Of a stretch of DNA of 64,000 nucleotides, positions 24,968 to 36,553 are shown one piece after another. Below the pieces are notes generated by a model. That model was not told the origin of the DNA. It worked only from the letters and a program-made list of their open reading frames with translations, and made no database searches. This DNA comes from Atopsyche davidsoni (taxonomy: Eukaryota; Arthropoda; Insecta; Trichoptera; Hydrobiosidae). Made by a program: the position numbers and the translations under genes. Location of the stretch: NCBI GenBank assembly GCA_022113835.1, contig JAILWY010000014.1, positions 10,107,501 to 10,171,500 of the forward strand. Reading direction: 5' to 3'. Position 1 is the stretch's first letter. Each line of letters begins with the position of its first letter.

Positions 24968-27480
24968 AACCGCGAGGATTAAGTAGGAATACACCATTCC
25001 AATAACTCTAAGTGAAATTATTTATTTAAAATAGTTTTTAAACATTTTTTTATATTTATTTAAATTATATTTAAATATTTTATAAGTAAAAATAATTAAA
25101 TTTATATAAACGATATCTAATCAATTATAATATTTACTTATGTACATATAATTAATTTATCATATACATTTTTTTTTTTTTGTTATTACTAATGCCATCT
25201 ATTGTCAAATCTAATAAATAAAGATAATAACTAATATGTTTCAAAGGAAAATAATAAAATGCATACCTGCTATATTTTTCACATGATAATAATGACACGT
25301 GATCAACATACATTATACATATCAATTCTGAAAATAGGAAGCCACACATTTATTATTTTTAATTCTAACGATTTACTTTGATAACTTTTTATATTTATAT
25401 TTTAGAGACAACTATTTTTAATTTAAATGATATCGTGTTTACAAGATAATTTATATAAATGGTGACTACCTATACCGTATTTCTTTTGAAAAACACATAT
25501 TATAGTTACTCCAAATTATGAGTTTTCACAATCTTCTGTGTTTATGCTAATTTTCAGGATACAACGACGTTTCAGTTTTTATTCACTTTACAATGTAATA
25601 CGAAAGTAATTTTTCAGTACCGGCCAAAACTCACCACGTTCTACGTTTTTTCATAATAAAATGAAATTTTTCTCAAAAAGTACCTTTCAATTCATACACA
25701 GCTATAAAAAGATATCATTGATTATAAATTTAATCTAAGACTCTTATTAAACAAAATTCAACGACTGCAATAACAACTAATATTTACTGAAATATCGGTG
25801 CCATTGTCTGATAAACAAATGGGATGGGAAATTTACGTATTCCAATAAAACTTGATAATGGTTTATCTTTCTCAATAAACCGGTCATAAAGAATTTCATT
25901 ACGGGCACAATCGCCGAGACAGATTCTCAAGCAGCGACCTCAGGAAATTTATTTTCCAACTGCGTCAGTAAGCCATATAAATAAATTTCAATTTATATGG
26001 GGAAAAAAATCGTCGCTTTTCGCTGTGCTCACTGCCATATTTAGCCTTGCTTTTTTTTGTTTGATCCACGAGCAGGAAGCATTTTTTCTCAAAAAATCTT
26101 AATAAGGATTCTATAACTACAGCACTGTCAGAGGAGAAGGCATCAAGGGGAAGAGTGGGTTTGTAAATTTTCCAAAGGATACAAAATTTTTTTCAGCCGT
26201 TTCAGCTGTGGTATGTTTTTGATGTGTGCCTTTTTGTATTAAGAGAAATCACAGAAAATATATATTTATCCTCTGTTTCTAATTCAATCCTTGTACATCT
26301 TTAAATAGTCAACAAAAATATTTTAAATCAACGAATAAAAGACTGGATTGAAAGCCGCAGGTAAAGAAGCGTTGGGGACTAAAAATAACATAACTTGGCA
26401 ATTCAACTGAAAATTGTTTTTTTTTTTACGTGCAATAGAAAATGGAAATTACAACGATAAATTGAAGGTACTGGGGAAAACTTTCAGAAGCTACCTACAC
26501 TCAGAAGGGGTTGTGGGGGTGGAAATGGTGGCAGTAGCAATCGAATAACGATTATCTTCTCAAATTATCCACGATTCCGGATATCATCTCCATATAACAT
26601 TTTTTTCATATTTTTTTCGTTTTTAAAGACATTTCGTATCCTAATGTTTTTTTTTTTTGAGATTTCGAATTATCTCTCTTGAGTGCCCATTTTGCAATAA
26701 ATAAAAACATTACTCGCACTCATGGTCTCACCCATTACAGTATGGTTAAAAAAATAATAGTTGTGTTTTAAATCTAGGTTCGGAGCACCCATCATAACTT
26801 AATATGATATTTTGCTCATAAATGTATTTATTGTCTCATAAATATGGCGAGATAAATACGTAAGAGATACAATCGTTTAAGATAATTTATTTTGATTTTA
26901 TTTTACCTGATCGCTCGTTTGACTTCAGGCACTTGAAAAAACGACGCTTGAATGGAACCGCGTACATAAATAAGTCTACAAAAAAAATATCACAGTCAAA
27001 ACAATTTTTTAACAACAAATAAATCAGATATTTACGTAGCATGAACAATTACGTTGTGCAAAAAAAAAATAACGCTAAAGATGCATTTATAATGTGTCTT
27101 TCACGAATAACACAGGTATTGATGGCTTTATTTGTGCAACATAATCAAACTTCGTACATATCACAGGTATTGTGCATATAACAAACATACAATTACTTGA
27201 ACCGCACAAGTGCGCTTATTTTATATTAAGATTTATTTATATCTCACGCCACTCCATTTTCCTTCGTCCCTTGGTTCATCCAAAATGCCCAACTCCATCG
27301 AGACACTTGCACACTCCTTTCGAAATTCCATAGCCCTTCCATCAATTCACTCGAGGACTGCCTCTATACCAAAACTCCAAAACCCATATTCCCACCCCCA
27401 CCCACCCAACCCCAATAAAACCCTCCCTGGTGAAACACGTCACCTAGCAAATAGAAGGCATTGAAGAAGGCACACTCTCC
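24968..27480. other. 3' flank of singed wings 2 and intergenic DNA
   Basis: The first part is very AT-rich and probably includes the 3' UTR. 25790-25990 is a non-repetitive block with clustered TGATAA/TTATCT (GATA), ATAAACA (Fox) and CAATAAA/CATAAA (Cdx/AbdB-like) motifs, perhaps an enhancer. 27340-27430 is C-rich (CCCACCCCCACCCACCCAAC). No gene recognised. Confidence 0.4.
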
Positions 27481-27843
27481 TGTTTCACAAAAAAATCCCA
27501 ACAAGAAGACTTCTAAAAAAATTATACCTTGAGGTACTGTCTCTCAATTGCATGCATCAGTTATCGCATCAATATTGTAATTCAGTTTATTGTCGATCGT
27601 AAAGTGTAGCACACGATCTTAGGACATCAAACAGCGCGAATCCTCGCCCGATAATATCTTTCTTTCGCATTAAAAAAAACAATGAATGAATACGATCGGA
27701 TTAGTGAGTTTAATCAGTGTTTAGTCAGCTGCTCGTCGAGGTGTTGAGCACTTATATTATCGAGATCGCCGCCGCTCTCGGAGTGACTAGACCTCGGCGT
27801 GAAGACCAGGGAGGGTCAGATTAGTTTTAACGCATCCCTCACG
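27481..27843 (+). promoter_or_regulatory. Promoter and 5' UTR region of the serine protease
   Basis: Sequence complexity and CpG content rise here (CGATCGTAAAG, GCGCGAATCCTCGCCCG, ATCGAGATCGCCGCCGC) directly before the protease start codon. An in-frame ATG at 27799 is possible, but the one at 27844 gives a normal signal peptide. No clear TATA box is placed at the right distance from a known start site, so the transcription start is unknown. Confidence 0.4.
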
Positions 27844-30421
27844 ATGATTTTGTGCAAACGTTTTGATTTGGTGAAAATATTTGTGGTTTTGTTTGCTTGT
27901 GTTTGGTCGAAATTTTCCGCGGTTGAAGGGGGAAGGGTGAAACGAATTGTGGGAGGATACGCCGTGAAAAATGGTTTGTACTCTTACGTTTTTAATCAGT
28001 GCTAAAAAATATATTTTGAAACTGAAACAAATGCTTACTTGGTTTTTTTTTTTTGTGAACGAATAGTTATGATTTTTATTTCATATTTATGAACAACGCT
28101 TTATTATATAAATAAATATTTTAAGATGAATCGCCAAATTTGAGCAATTCAATCAAATGTTTCGAAATCTCAAATCTACAGTCATATGGATTTTCTCCTT
28201 TGACAAATTATAATTAACAACCCCATAGTACAATGGTAAGCGCATTTTCGAATGCGGTAGAGAAAATTCAGTATTTACTTAATTCTTTAATGTAAAAAAA
28301 AATTAAATGCTCTGAAGGGAATCCTTCTATAAAAAAAAATTACTTTACATAAAGAAATGCAAGCAATCGCGATTTAACTATATTATTTTTACAAGATACA
28401 AAAATAAGGCTGAATCAAAATATGTCTCATTTTTTTGGATTTACTTCACGAGCGGGAGACATTCAACCTCGAATAATCATAATGGAAAAGGTACGCTGTA
28501 AAAGCATAGAAACTTTTTCTTTATAAAGTGTCTCTCCTCAGAGGAGGTTGGCGACCATTTCACTGACCATATATCCATGCTGAACCAGTGTTCATGGTTT
28601 TCTATGGGGAAAATAGTGTAGGGAATCCTTAGAAGGAAAAGTCTGCGAAATAGTATTATTATATAATGCTTTCCTTGCAAAGATCTGGCGTTTAAATCTG
28701 ATACTCCCTTTGCAGCAGACTGCAGAAACAATAGCAGGAGCCCCCCCCCCTCGACAAGGTATTTCCAGAGCACATCCCTCCATAATCATTTCAAATCCAC
28801 TACTCCATTACCGATCCTTCGCACACGCTCGGGGTACATAACGGCACCCATGCACAAGCAACAGTAACAGATAATCTCCTGGAGCACTGAGCAGTTTTTC
28901 TCAACGTGTTTCTATTTTCCAGGAGATTTCCCGATCGCGGTGTCCATCAAGTCGGCAGCCGCGATGAAGCACCTGTGCGGAGGGGCGCTGGTCTCCCAGG
29001 ACTTCGTCCTCACGGCCGCCCACTGCGTGAGGGCCAGCCCCCCCATCAAGTACGCGGTGACGATGGAAAACGCCATCGGGAGAACCAACGACCTGGCGAG
29101 AGAAGAGCCGCCCCAGTCTGCTGTTGCTAAGATATACACGCACGATGAATACGACAGGTAAGTGTGACGCACGATGCTGTCGAACATATGTTTTTCCTGA
29201 AAACATCTGACGGGCACAAAAAATATGTTTATTCAGTGTTAGAAGTTTTAAAAATATATTTTATCAATTCTGAATAACTAAAATAATTTATAAAACAGGA
29301 TCTAAATGGAAGCTCAAAATTAATGAATTTACTATAATTTTTTTTATTTATTAATTCTAAAATTTCAAGTTATGTAGGTCTCATTTATAATAAATATATT
29401 CTTACATTAACGTTTATTTTTCAGGCTTTCTATATCTCATGATATTGCTCTACTTAAGTTGAATTCAAGTTTTACTTTTATGAAGAACGAATTTGATAAT
29501 ATTTTACCACTCAGCGGATTCGGATTAACCGGTAAGGAAAAATGCTCTTTTTTCAGATTTTAAAACATACTAAGAAAAAACCTACCAGTAAAAATTAAAT
29601 TGCGTGATAGTAAATATAAAGATTTGCTTTAATAAATTAATATTTTTTCTAAGGAAAGGTGAATGCTCTGTGTATGGATATGGGGCGATGCAGATGAATT
29701 CAGAAGTTACTTTCAACCCCTTGCGAGTGGCAGAAGTGAAGATAATATCCGAAGCCGAATGCGAGCTTCTTCTGGGACAGTATGTGGCACCTGAACCAGG
29801 AAGCGGGATGATCTGCGCTATTGGAAACTCCTCCGACTCTTGTCAGGTATTATCCTCTTATCCTTTAAGCCACTAAGATCTTCAAATTATTTTACTGATG
29901 ATAAAATTTTCTTTACAAGAATCGTGTCATCAAAAGTCCTTGTAATATAATAATCACGTACAAAAGAGCATCTAAGAAACAACCCGAGTAGATAGTTTTG
30001 TTACGGATTACTGTAACATAATGTTTTGTTTTACACACCTGTATTGTTTTCCAATAGTAGATATGTAACAATAAATCATATTTTATGTGACATCTACAAG
30101 AAGCATTATTGGAATATGCTTTTATTGATATGCAAATTTTCATACAGCTAGTAATGCACTACGCTTCATACATCTAAGATGTTTTTTTAAGAGCGTATAC
30201 ATATTATCAGCATTTTTATGAATATTTTCAACATTTGTCACTTTGGAATTGATCCCAATAATGCAAATAATTTTTAGGGTGACTCTGGATCACCACTGGT
30301 CTGCGATGGAGTACTCCAAGGACTAGTCAGCTATGGTATGGGCTGTGGAGCCATCAACATGCCTGGAGTCTACACCAGAGTCTCTGACCATATGACTTGG
30401 ATATCTTCAATTCTAGATTGA
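27844..30421 (+). CDS. Secreted trypsin-like serine protease (S1 family)
   Basis: Five exons: 27844-27973, 28923-29157, 29425-29531, 29659-29846 and 30278-30421, encoding 267 residues. Residues 1 to about 29 form a signal peptide (hydrophobic [10 protein letters not shown]). RVKR|IVGG is the zymogen cleavage site, so there is almost no propeptide. The catalytic triad is present: His in TAAHC, Asp in SHDIALLKL and Ser in GDSGSPLVC. The residue six before Ser (Asp in SSDSCQGDSG) and the Gly positions in SYGMGCG and PGVY predict cleavage after Arg/Lys. The usual GWG is GYG and the usual SWG is SYG, so two conserved Trp are Tyr. There is no clip, CUB or LDL domain. It is probably extracellular, digestive or haemolymph; the substrate cannot be told. 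The exon 4 acceptor is taken after GGAAAG at 29658, which keeps the frame ([10 protein letters not shown]). A dispersed repeat lies in intron 1. Confidence 0.88.
28219..28275 (+). repeat. Possible tRNA-like remnant in protease intron 1
   Basis: CCCATAGTACAATGGTAAGC resembles a tRNA D-arm/A-box region. It is followed by CGCATTTTCGAATGCG, which can form an anticodon-like stem-loop. No convincing T-arm or paired acceptor stem follows, so a functional tRNA is unlikely. A degenerate SINE head is the better reading. Confidence 0.25.
28514..28770 (+). repeat. Dispersed repeat, copy 2 (shared with 22127-22370)
   Basis: The same family and orientation as the copy in singed wings 2. It includes TCAGAGGAGGTTGGCGACCA, CTGGCGTTTAAATCTGATAC and CAGAAACAATAGCAGGAGCC, and is followed by a run of C at 28741-28751. 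It lies about 150 bp upstream of protease exon 2. Confidence 0.6.
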
Positions 30422-31109
30422 CAAGACAACATTCATAATAAATTATATTATAATATTGTAAGTGTGTCAGATTTATTAAATAAATATATTTCACTTTCAC
30501 TTTTTTACTCCAAGAAATTCCAGATGTGTTATAATTGTTAGAAGCATGTAAAGGTCAAAATCTTTTCAGCTTGATGATGCCTCTCTATGGGTGAATCAAT
30601 AAATACTTGTGAGTGATTAAGTGATTAAAGACAAGTTATAATAATAAACGAACCTAAAGCTAGCATATATCAAATTATACCAAAGCAAATCTCGAATTAA
30701 TTCATAACATAGTATTTATTTGACAGCCATCTGCATTGGCATGATGAGGAGGCTGTCAGCCCGGCGGTGCCACATTTTCTGAGTGTAGACAAATAGATAT
30801 GGATATCAACTGTAAAGCAGTATTGGATCTCTTTGGAAAAATGAGCAGAAGATTTGGCATTGAGTAATCACTTTCAATGAACCATAAATTCATTACTATA
30901 CACCAAAGATCAAGCAATGGTCAAAACACATGTCTTTTCTTGGCAAACTTGCCCTAAAGAAATCAAAAATGATCCCATCGACCAGCTACAATGTATTATG
31001 TCTAAACTGAATATCCTCAATCCTATTATTCAAATATAAATATGTCATGAAATAATGTATGTACATTAGTATATAAAAAATATTAATACAATTTAAGTTA
31101 CATGGATGT

Positions 31110-32640
31110 AAAAAATCCTTTATTGAGGCACAAAAAACATTTTATATAACTTTGTTATTTGTATAAGTTTTGTTAATAAGTTATATTTAATAATCTAAAA
31201 TCGGTAACAACAACAAATACACTATTTTATGTAGAAATGTTATTAGTTGTTTTGTTAATAAGTTATTTTTTCTTAACCTAATATTATAAAACTAGTAAAA
31301 TCAACACAATCATCAATTCAACAAATTAATTATTTTTAATATTTTATGAGAACGATTAACTTGTAACAATTATAACATTTTGTATAATCATAAGATTTTT
31401 CATTACAAACACATTTTTCAGTAGTAGTAAAATTATTCAAATTGTTAAATTGACATACTATCCACTTGACATATATTGATTATATAAGTATATATATGAT
31501 TAAAATTATTCACATCTTTAAGAATTACTGTATATAAATCTTTAATATCTTAAAACAAAAAAACATTTAAAAATCAAGTACATAATTGCAGAGTAAAAAT
31601 ATCATATTTGGCAGATCAATAATGTTATCACAATGACACAGTTATTAAATATGGATAAAAAAATATTACTTTGTATATAAAAATATTCTTTCCAAAATAT
31701 TGGAATTTACTTGAGGTATATAGAAACAGTCTAAATCTTATTGAATATATGACATTTTAAGTCACATGAGAGGGAGTAAAAGCTTTTCCATGTAACACAT
31801 ACTAAATACCATACTGCATCCCGCTATCGATAAAGCAAATTAATGTAACCTGCTAACATTATCACATTCTCGTTAAAAGAAATTTTGAATTTTCTTTTCA
31901 ATCAATTCCAAATTTTATAGATATAATTTATCTTACTGGTTTAGTTGATAATTTGTAATCTGCTAATTACATGAATTTGCCTTTCCGAGCCAATGACCAT
32001 AGAGTATATTGTAAACTGTAGGCACATGTAAGACACATATTCATTTGTGTACAGTACCCAGCTTTTAGTTGCCCGAGTGAATTATGTTAATCATCCCTAC
32101 CATCACTAAAACTTAACATTGCAATTATATTAGAAATTTCATACTTTTAAAGGTTATCTTGGTAAGATTAATTAAAAGCGACATACTGAATATATTTCTA
32201 GTTACACTTATAAACTGGAAGCCAATTCTGAAATAATTTGTTAATTTTATATATATGGACAACGATCGAAATATTACAGGAAGCAATCTATAAATCATCA
32301 TTAAGCATTTATAAAATAACACAATCACCACAATTTTCACAGGCTGAAAGGCAGTTTAGGCAGGCCGAGCAGCAGGCTCCACAGGATTCGCAAGCATCCC
32401 CGCAGTCACAGCCGCCCGCATCACCGCAGCAGCCGGCATCAGCATCGCCGCAGCCGCAACAACCGTCGCAGCCGCCGCAGCCGGAGTCCGTCTGACGGTT
32501 CTTTCCCTCTTCAAGAAACCTATCCATTCCGATGTTTCCCGAGGCGGGCTGCTGCGTCAGAGGACTAGAAATTTCCATTCTCGAAGTATGCACTTAAAAA
32601 CTTTTTTCCAAATTCCTAATTTATGAGCTGCGCCTCGATT
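31110..32640. repeat. Tandem segmental duplication, unit A
   Basis: This unit aligns in order with 33440-35400. Matching landmarks include ACTAGTAAAATCAACA against ACTAGTAATTCTATAA, ATTACAAACACATTTTTCAGT against ATTACAAACATATTTTACAGT, AACATTATCACATT in both, ATATTGTAAACTGTAGGCAC against CATATTGTAAACTGTATGCA, and the cysteine-rich frame at the end. Divergence with many indels indicates an old duplication. Confidence 0.65.
32309..32578 (-). CDS. Small cysteine-rich protein A (18 Cys in 89 residues), unknown function
   Basis: An intronless frame of 89 residues. I start it at the ATG at 32578 (context GAGAATGG) because the frame upstream has no other ATG and the N-terminus then aligns with the paralogue at 34888-35334. 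The first 35 residues are polar (MEISSPLTQQPASGN...FLEEGKNRQTDSG). The rest is Cys/Gly/Asp-rich with CGGCDGCCGCGD, CDCGDACESCGACC and a final ENCGDCVIL. No signal peptide or membrane helix is present, so it is probably cytosolic or structural. Cys spacing in CxC, CC and CxxC resembles metal-binding proteins. Drosophila Mst84D/87F sperm proteins have comparable CGPCG repeats, but I cannot assign it to either. The antisense frame is a shadow. Confidence 0.65.
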   Translation of the reverse strand: MEISSPLTQQPASGNIGMDRFLEEGKNRQTDSGCGGCDGCCGCGDADAGCCGDAGGCDCGDACESCGACCSACLNCLSACENCGDCVIL

Positions 32641-33363
32641 GTAAAATATTACATAGACAAGATAATTTCCTCTCTGCCAAATTGTTTCCAGACCATAAAC
32701 CAGAGACGGATGCGCTTAATTTAATACAACAAAAAAACATTAATTATTTATTAACGCACAGGGCCCAAAATAAAAAAACCGATTAATAAACGTGGTAATT
32801 TAGTCTGATCTTATAAGGTCCTATAGGTCAGATTCTATGCACAAAAATGTATAACACGACATCAAGAATAATTTTAAACATTATTTCATATTTACATATG
32901 GTAGCTTTATGGCTTTCTTACTTTTGTTCTAAAATATTGGTAATAATATTTTAAACAAAAATTTCGTCAATGCAATGGGAGCATGTTACTATTCACTTTC
33001 CAATTCTTAGTGTTACTCAAGAATTTAGTACATATTTAGTAGCAATATTATGTTATATTTATTTTCAGCTCTTGGCAGTTAATGGGGGTTTACATCTTAT
33101 AATAGTTGGTAGTACAGAATACGTACCATTGCTAATGTAAATTTTAATCCCATTGGTGATGATGAAAAAACCCATAAAGAAAACTGTTTTTTATCTACGA
33201 TTCGTTTACAAAAAACTTTACTTTTACTAACATGGCTTTCCTATGATTTATGTATAATAATGTAATCCTGCGACTGCAAGTTGTTTAGGTAGTAATGTAC
33301 ACATTTTATTTTTTAACTTAGATAGTCAAGAATTTTTATATATATGTATATATAAACATATTA

Positions 33364-33410
<47 letters not shown>

Positions 33411-33439
33411 ATTTATTTTTTTATTTTTTTTAAATAAAA
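32641..33439. other. Spacer between the duplication units
   Basis: AT-rich DNA with a TA microsatellite at about 33368-33408. No gene seen. Confidence 0.55.
33368..33408. repeat. (TA)n microsatellite
   Basis: About 20 uninterrupted TA units, directly before unit B of the segmental duplication. Confidence 0.95.
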
Positions 33440-35400
33440 TAATACAATGTTATTTATATAAAATTCTTTATTCATCCACAAGTTTTTAAAATAAGTAACT
33501 CAAGTTATGTTTTCATAACCATGTTTCATAGAATCGGTAAAATCAACATTTCTACAAACTAGTAATTCTATAAATTTTACATTGTTCAAGATAATAATAA
33601 TGATTCATTATTGACAATGATAACATGCATTTAATTACAAACATATTTTACAGTTCTTGTGTCTGTCCTCTTGAAAATATTCCAGTACAATTACACATCA
33701 TCGAATTGAAGTACATTGTATAAGTGTATATGATTTAAATTACCAATATTCTTAGACAATACTGAGTACAGAATAAACCTTATCTCTATTATGTAACAAA
33801 AAATACAGTAAAATGTAGAAATTCATTGGCAGAATTATAATAATTATATTTAAAAATATTTGGCAAAACAATTAAGTTATCTTGATATCTAGATATCAAA
33901 TACCTATGCAAAGTAATATTTGCTGCAAAAATAATCTAGTTACAAAATATTAGAGAGCACATTATTGTATTGTTATTGTAGTGATTAAATAACGGTATCA
34001 ATATGAGCAGACTTATATTGTCCACTTGTTGAAAGTATGGGCTTTTGTGAAACGCATGATAGAAAGGAGTGTGGGTGGGCCTTTCCATGTGGGACAAACC
34101 ACAAACCACAAACCACATCCCTCGATCAGAAAATCAAATTAACAACCTACAAACATTATCACATTTTTATTAAAAGTATTCCTGAATTGATCAGTCTAGA
34201 TTTCTAAATTCATAGATCATACATTTGAGCCACTTTCCAAGGCGTTTTATTGTATCAATAAATTTTTGCTTTGACAGACAATTTATGATTAGCCTGTTTA
34301 ACATCGGTATATTCAATAAACTTACTGCATATTGTAAACTGTATGCACGTGTAATAATCAATATATTAAATAAACTTACAGCACATTATAAACTCTATGC
34401 ACATCTAATAATCGCAAGCTTTCTTATTATAACGAGAGGCAAGACATTGATTCATTCCTATACAGTACTCAACCGTGATCCATATTATTGACACCATTTC
34501 TAAAACTCAACATGAGAGCTTTATTAAATCTAAAATTGATTCCATTTCTATATGACGGCGTTAATTAATAATATTTATAAAAGGTCTACTATTTTATTGT
34601 CAAATATAATCACAGAATATAAAAAATATATTTTAAATTAATGTATGTTATTTAATCTATAGGTAATAATCGGCATTTTTTAAGTTCTTTTTGAAAGCTA
34701 AAGATTAGAACTTCAAAAATTTGTCAGCCGCACAAGTAAAATTTGTTTTGAAAGAGCCGGCCTAGTAAGTGTTAAAACATTTATTCAACTGGAAGCCAAT
34801 TGCAATATAACTTTTTAAAAATGTGTATATTTATTATTTAATCTTTTCAATTGCAGCTTTGGTTTTTTTTCCGGCATGATTGGGTAGTTATGAAATACAA
34901 CAATCACCACAATCATTACAGCATGCAACACAGTCTCCGCAGGCTCCACAGTCACAGTCATTACAAGTGTCCCCGCAGTCACCGCACCCTGCATCTCCGC
35001 AGTCACAGCACCCTGCATCTCCGCAGTCACCACAGCAACCGCTGTCCGCTTCACCACTACCGCAACAACCATCGTTGGACCCGCAGCAGCCTTTAGTGCT
35101 GTGTATATGATTTGGAGTATCATCCACACAGCAAAGCCACGAAAAGTCATTCCAACAGCATAAACAACAAACATCAGATCGGTTAGTTGCCATCTGACGA
35201 TTTTTTTCGTCTTCGATTGCTTTTTTTCTCTCTTCTTCAAGATTTGTATCCATTTCGATATACTTTTGAGTATCTTCAATGGCACTTCCAGATACAGGCT
35301 GCTCCATTACAACACTTGTGTTGGTATTTTCCATTTTCTAGTCGGTCACTTATGGCACTTGAAACTATTTTTCAACTTTTATATTTATTTTCAAAAAATG
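33440..35400. repeat. Tandem segmental duplication, unit B
   Basis: Unit B is collinear with 31110-32640 and in the same orientation, but longer, mainly by expansion in its middle and in the gene. A second, internal copy of the TATTGTAAACTGTATGCAC motif occurs near 34380-34405 (ACATTATAAACTCTATGCAC), so this unit has undergone a further local duplication. Confidence 0.6.
34888..35334 (-). CDS. Small cysteine-rich protein B (28 Cys in 148 residues), unknown function
   Basis: An intronless 148-residue frame from ATG at 35334 to a stop at 34888. Residues 1-54 are polar and partly helical-looking (EEERKKAIEDEKNRQMATN). Residues 55-69 form an unusual Cys/aromatic cluster (CCLCCWNDFSWLCC). From about residue 82 on come Gly-Cys-Asp repeats such as CCGDCGDAGCC, CDCGDAGCGDCGDTC and a final NDCGDCCIS. 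No signal peptide is present. It is a paralogue of protein A: both share the polar head with KNRQ and the CGDC-rich tail. A TATA-like TATAAAAG lies on the minus strand near 35377-35384. Metal binding, disulphide-crosslinked structure or membrane attachment through the CC pairs are all possible. It is not a classical metallothionein, because of the long head and the Trp and Phe. Confidence 0.72.
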   Translation of the reverse strand: MENTNTSVVMEQPVSGSAIEDTQKYIEMDTNLEEERKKAIEDEKNRQMATNRSDVCCLCCWNDFSWLCCVDDTPNHIHSTKGCCGSNDGCCGSGEADSGCCGDCGDAGCCDCGDAGCGDCGDTCNDCDCGACGDCVACCNDCGDCCIS

Positions 35401-36519
35401 TGTGTGTTCATTGCGAGTAAAGCAAACTAATACACTGCAGTAATATAATATAATTACACTTAATAATAAATTATCACAGGAGTTGTTATCGCTTTTAATA
35501 AGTGATTCATTTATAAACGATAATTTTATGGAACTTTTTTTTTCTTTATAAAATAATGAATTGGTAAGTTCTTGTGTTTTAATTATCGATTTGTTTATAT
35601 ATTAATTTTAAAATTACTTTGTGAAAAATGTTTTTCATAGAAAATATCCCGAATAAGTTTATAATAAAATTTAGCAAGGCCCAAGCACAACACAAACAAA
35701 CACCCAATAAGACTCCTTCTTTGGCTGATTAAAGCTCAGTCTTGCCACATTTGTAAAAAAAAAAATCCCATAAATTTGATATAAATTGAATAATAAGAGA
35801 TTTTTTAACCAAATATTTATTAATATATACTCGATAACAAAATAATATTATTAAAATAAAACAATATGTTATTTTTCTCGTAATTTTTAATTGTATATAA
35901 ATTTAAAAAAATCTAATAATTGTTCCACTGTGACAATGAAAGCTCTTTCGCCTTTTATAAGCATCATCTAATTATATAAACTAATGATTGATACATGCAA
36001 AAACTATTAAAAGCAATTTCAAACTCGAATTTACCACTATAATTGAGGATATTTTGCACTATTTGGACAATAGAAGACTGAAAAGTATAATTATTTAGAA
36101 TTGATGAAAAAAAACACATTTATACGCATTAACAATCTGTTTAGCTTGATGATGCTTATAAAAAATGTGTAAGGGTTCTCGCTGTTCGGATAAAAAAACT
36201 CTAGCCTTATAAACCATTTAACTTTATTTTTATCTTCTTAAAATTCTTGAGCTGCTTAATTTATTTTAATATAATGATACATACTTTGTTAAAATAATTA
36301 TTTATATCGTAGTTTTGATTTGTAAAACCTTAATTTTATCTTAATATCCAACAGCTTGTATTTATGAATTTATAATCTTTATCCTCTTTCTTTAGAACAT
36401 TGTAATATTTCATGTGTCATTATGTTTATATTAATAAATACAAATTATTTTCATTTCTTAATAACATGGACTCAAATCGTTTTTCGTGTCTTGATATTAA
36501 TGAGATTTTGTTTTCAGGG

Positions 36520-36553
36520 AGACTGGATCACCACCAGCCTGAAAAACAAAGGT
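36520..36553 (+). pseudogene. Exon-like fragment similar to the start of the protease Ser exon
   Basis: TTTTCAG precedes GGAGACTGGATCACCACCAG..., and the stretch ends in AAAG|GTAAGA, so it is bounded by good splice sites. It resembles the protease Ser-195 exon start GGTGACTCTGGATCACCACT but lacks two bases in the Ser codon region, which destroys the GDSG motif. It may be a remnant of a duplicated protease exon or an unrelated small exon. Confidence 0.35.

Noticed and set aside
28219..28275. Functional tRNA gene in protease intron 1
   Set aside because: Only an A-box-like head and an anticodon-like hairpin are present; no T-arm or acceptor stem pairs.
32238..32495. Plus-strand Gln/Pro/Ala-rich frame over gene A
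   Set aside because: Antisense shadow of the cysteine-rich frame.
32579..32593. Upstream extension of cysteine-rich gene A to a GTG codon
   Set aside because: A nuclear eukaryotic gene is expected to start at ATG; the ATG at 32578 aligns with the paralogue.
34851..35110. Plus-strand frames rich in Ser-Pro-Gln and His-Ser over the cysteine-rich gene B
   Set aside because: They are the antisense shadow of the Cys/Gly/Asp codons; the minus frame has a proper start, a non-repetitive head and a paralogue.
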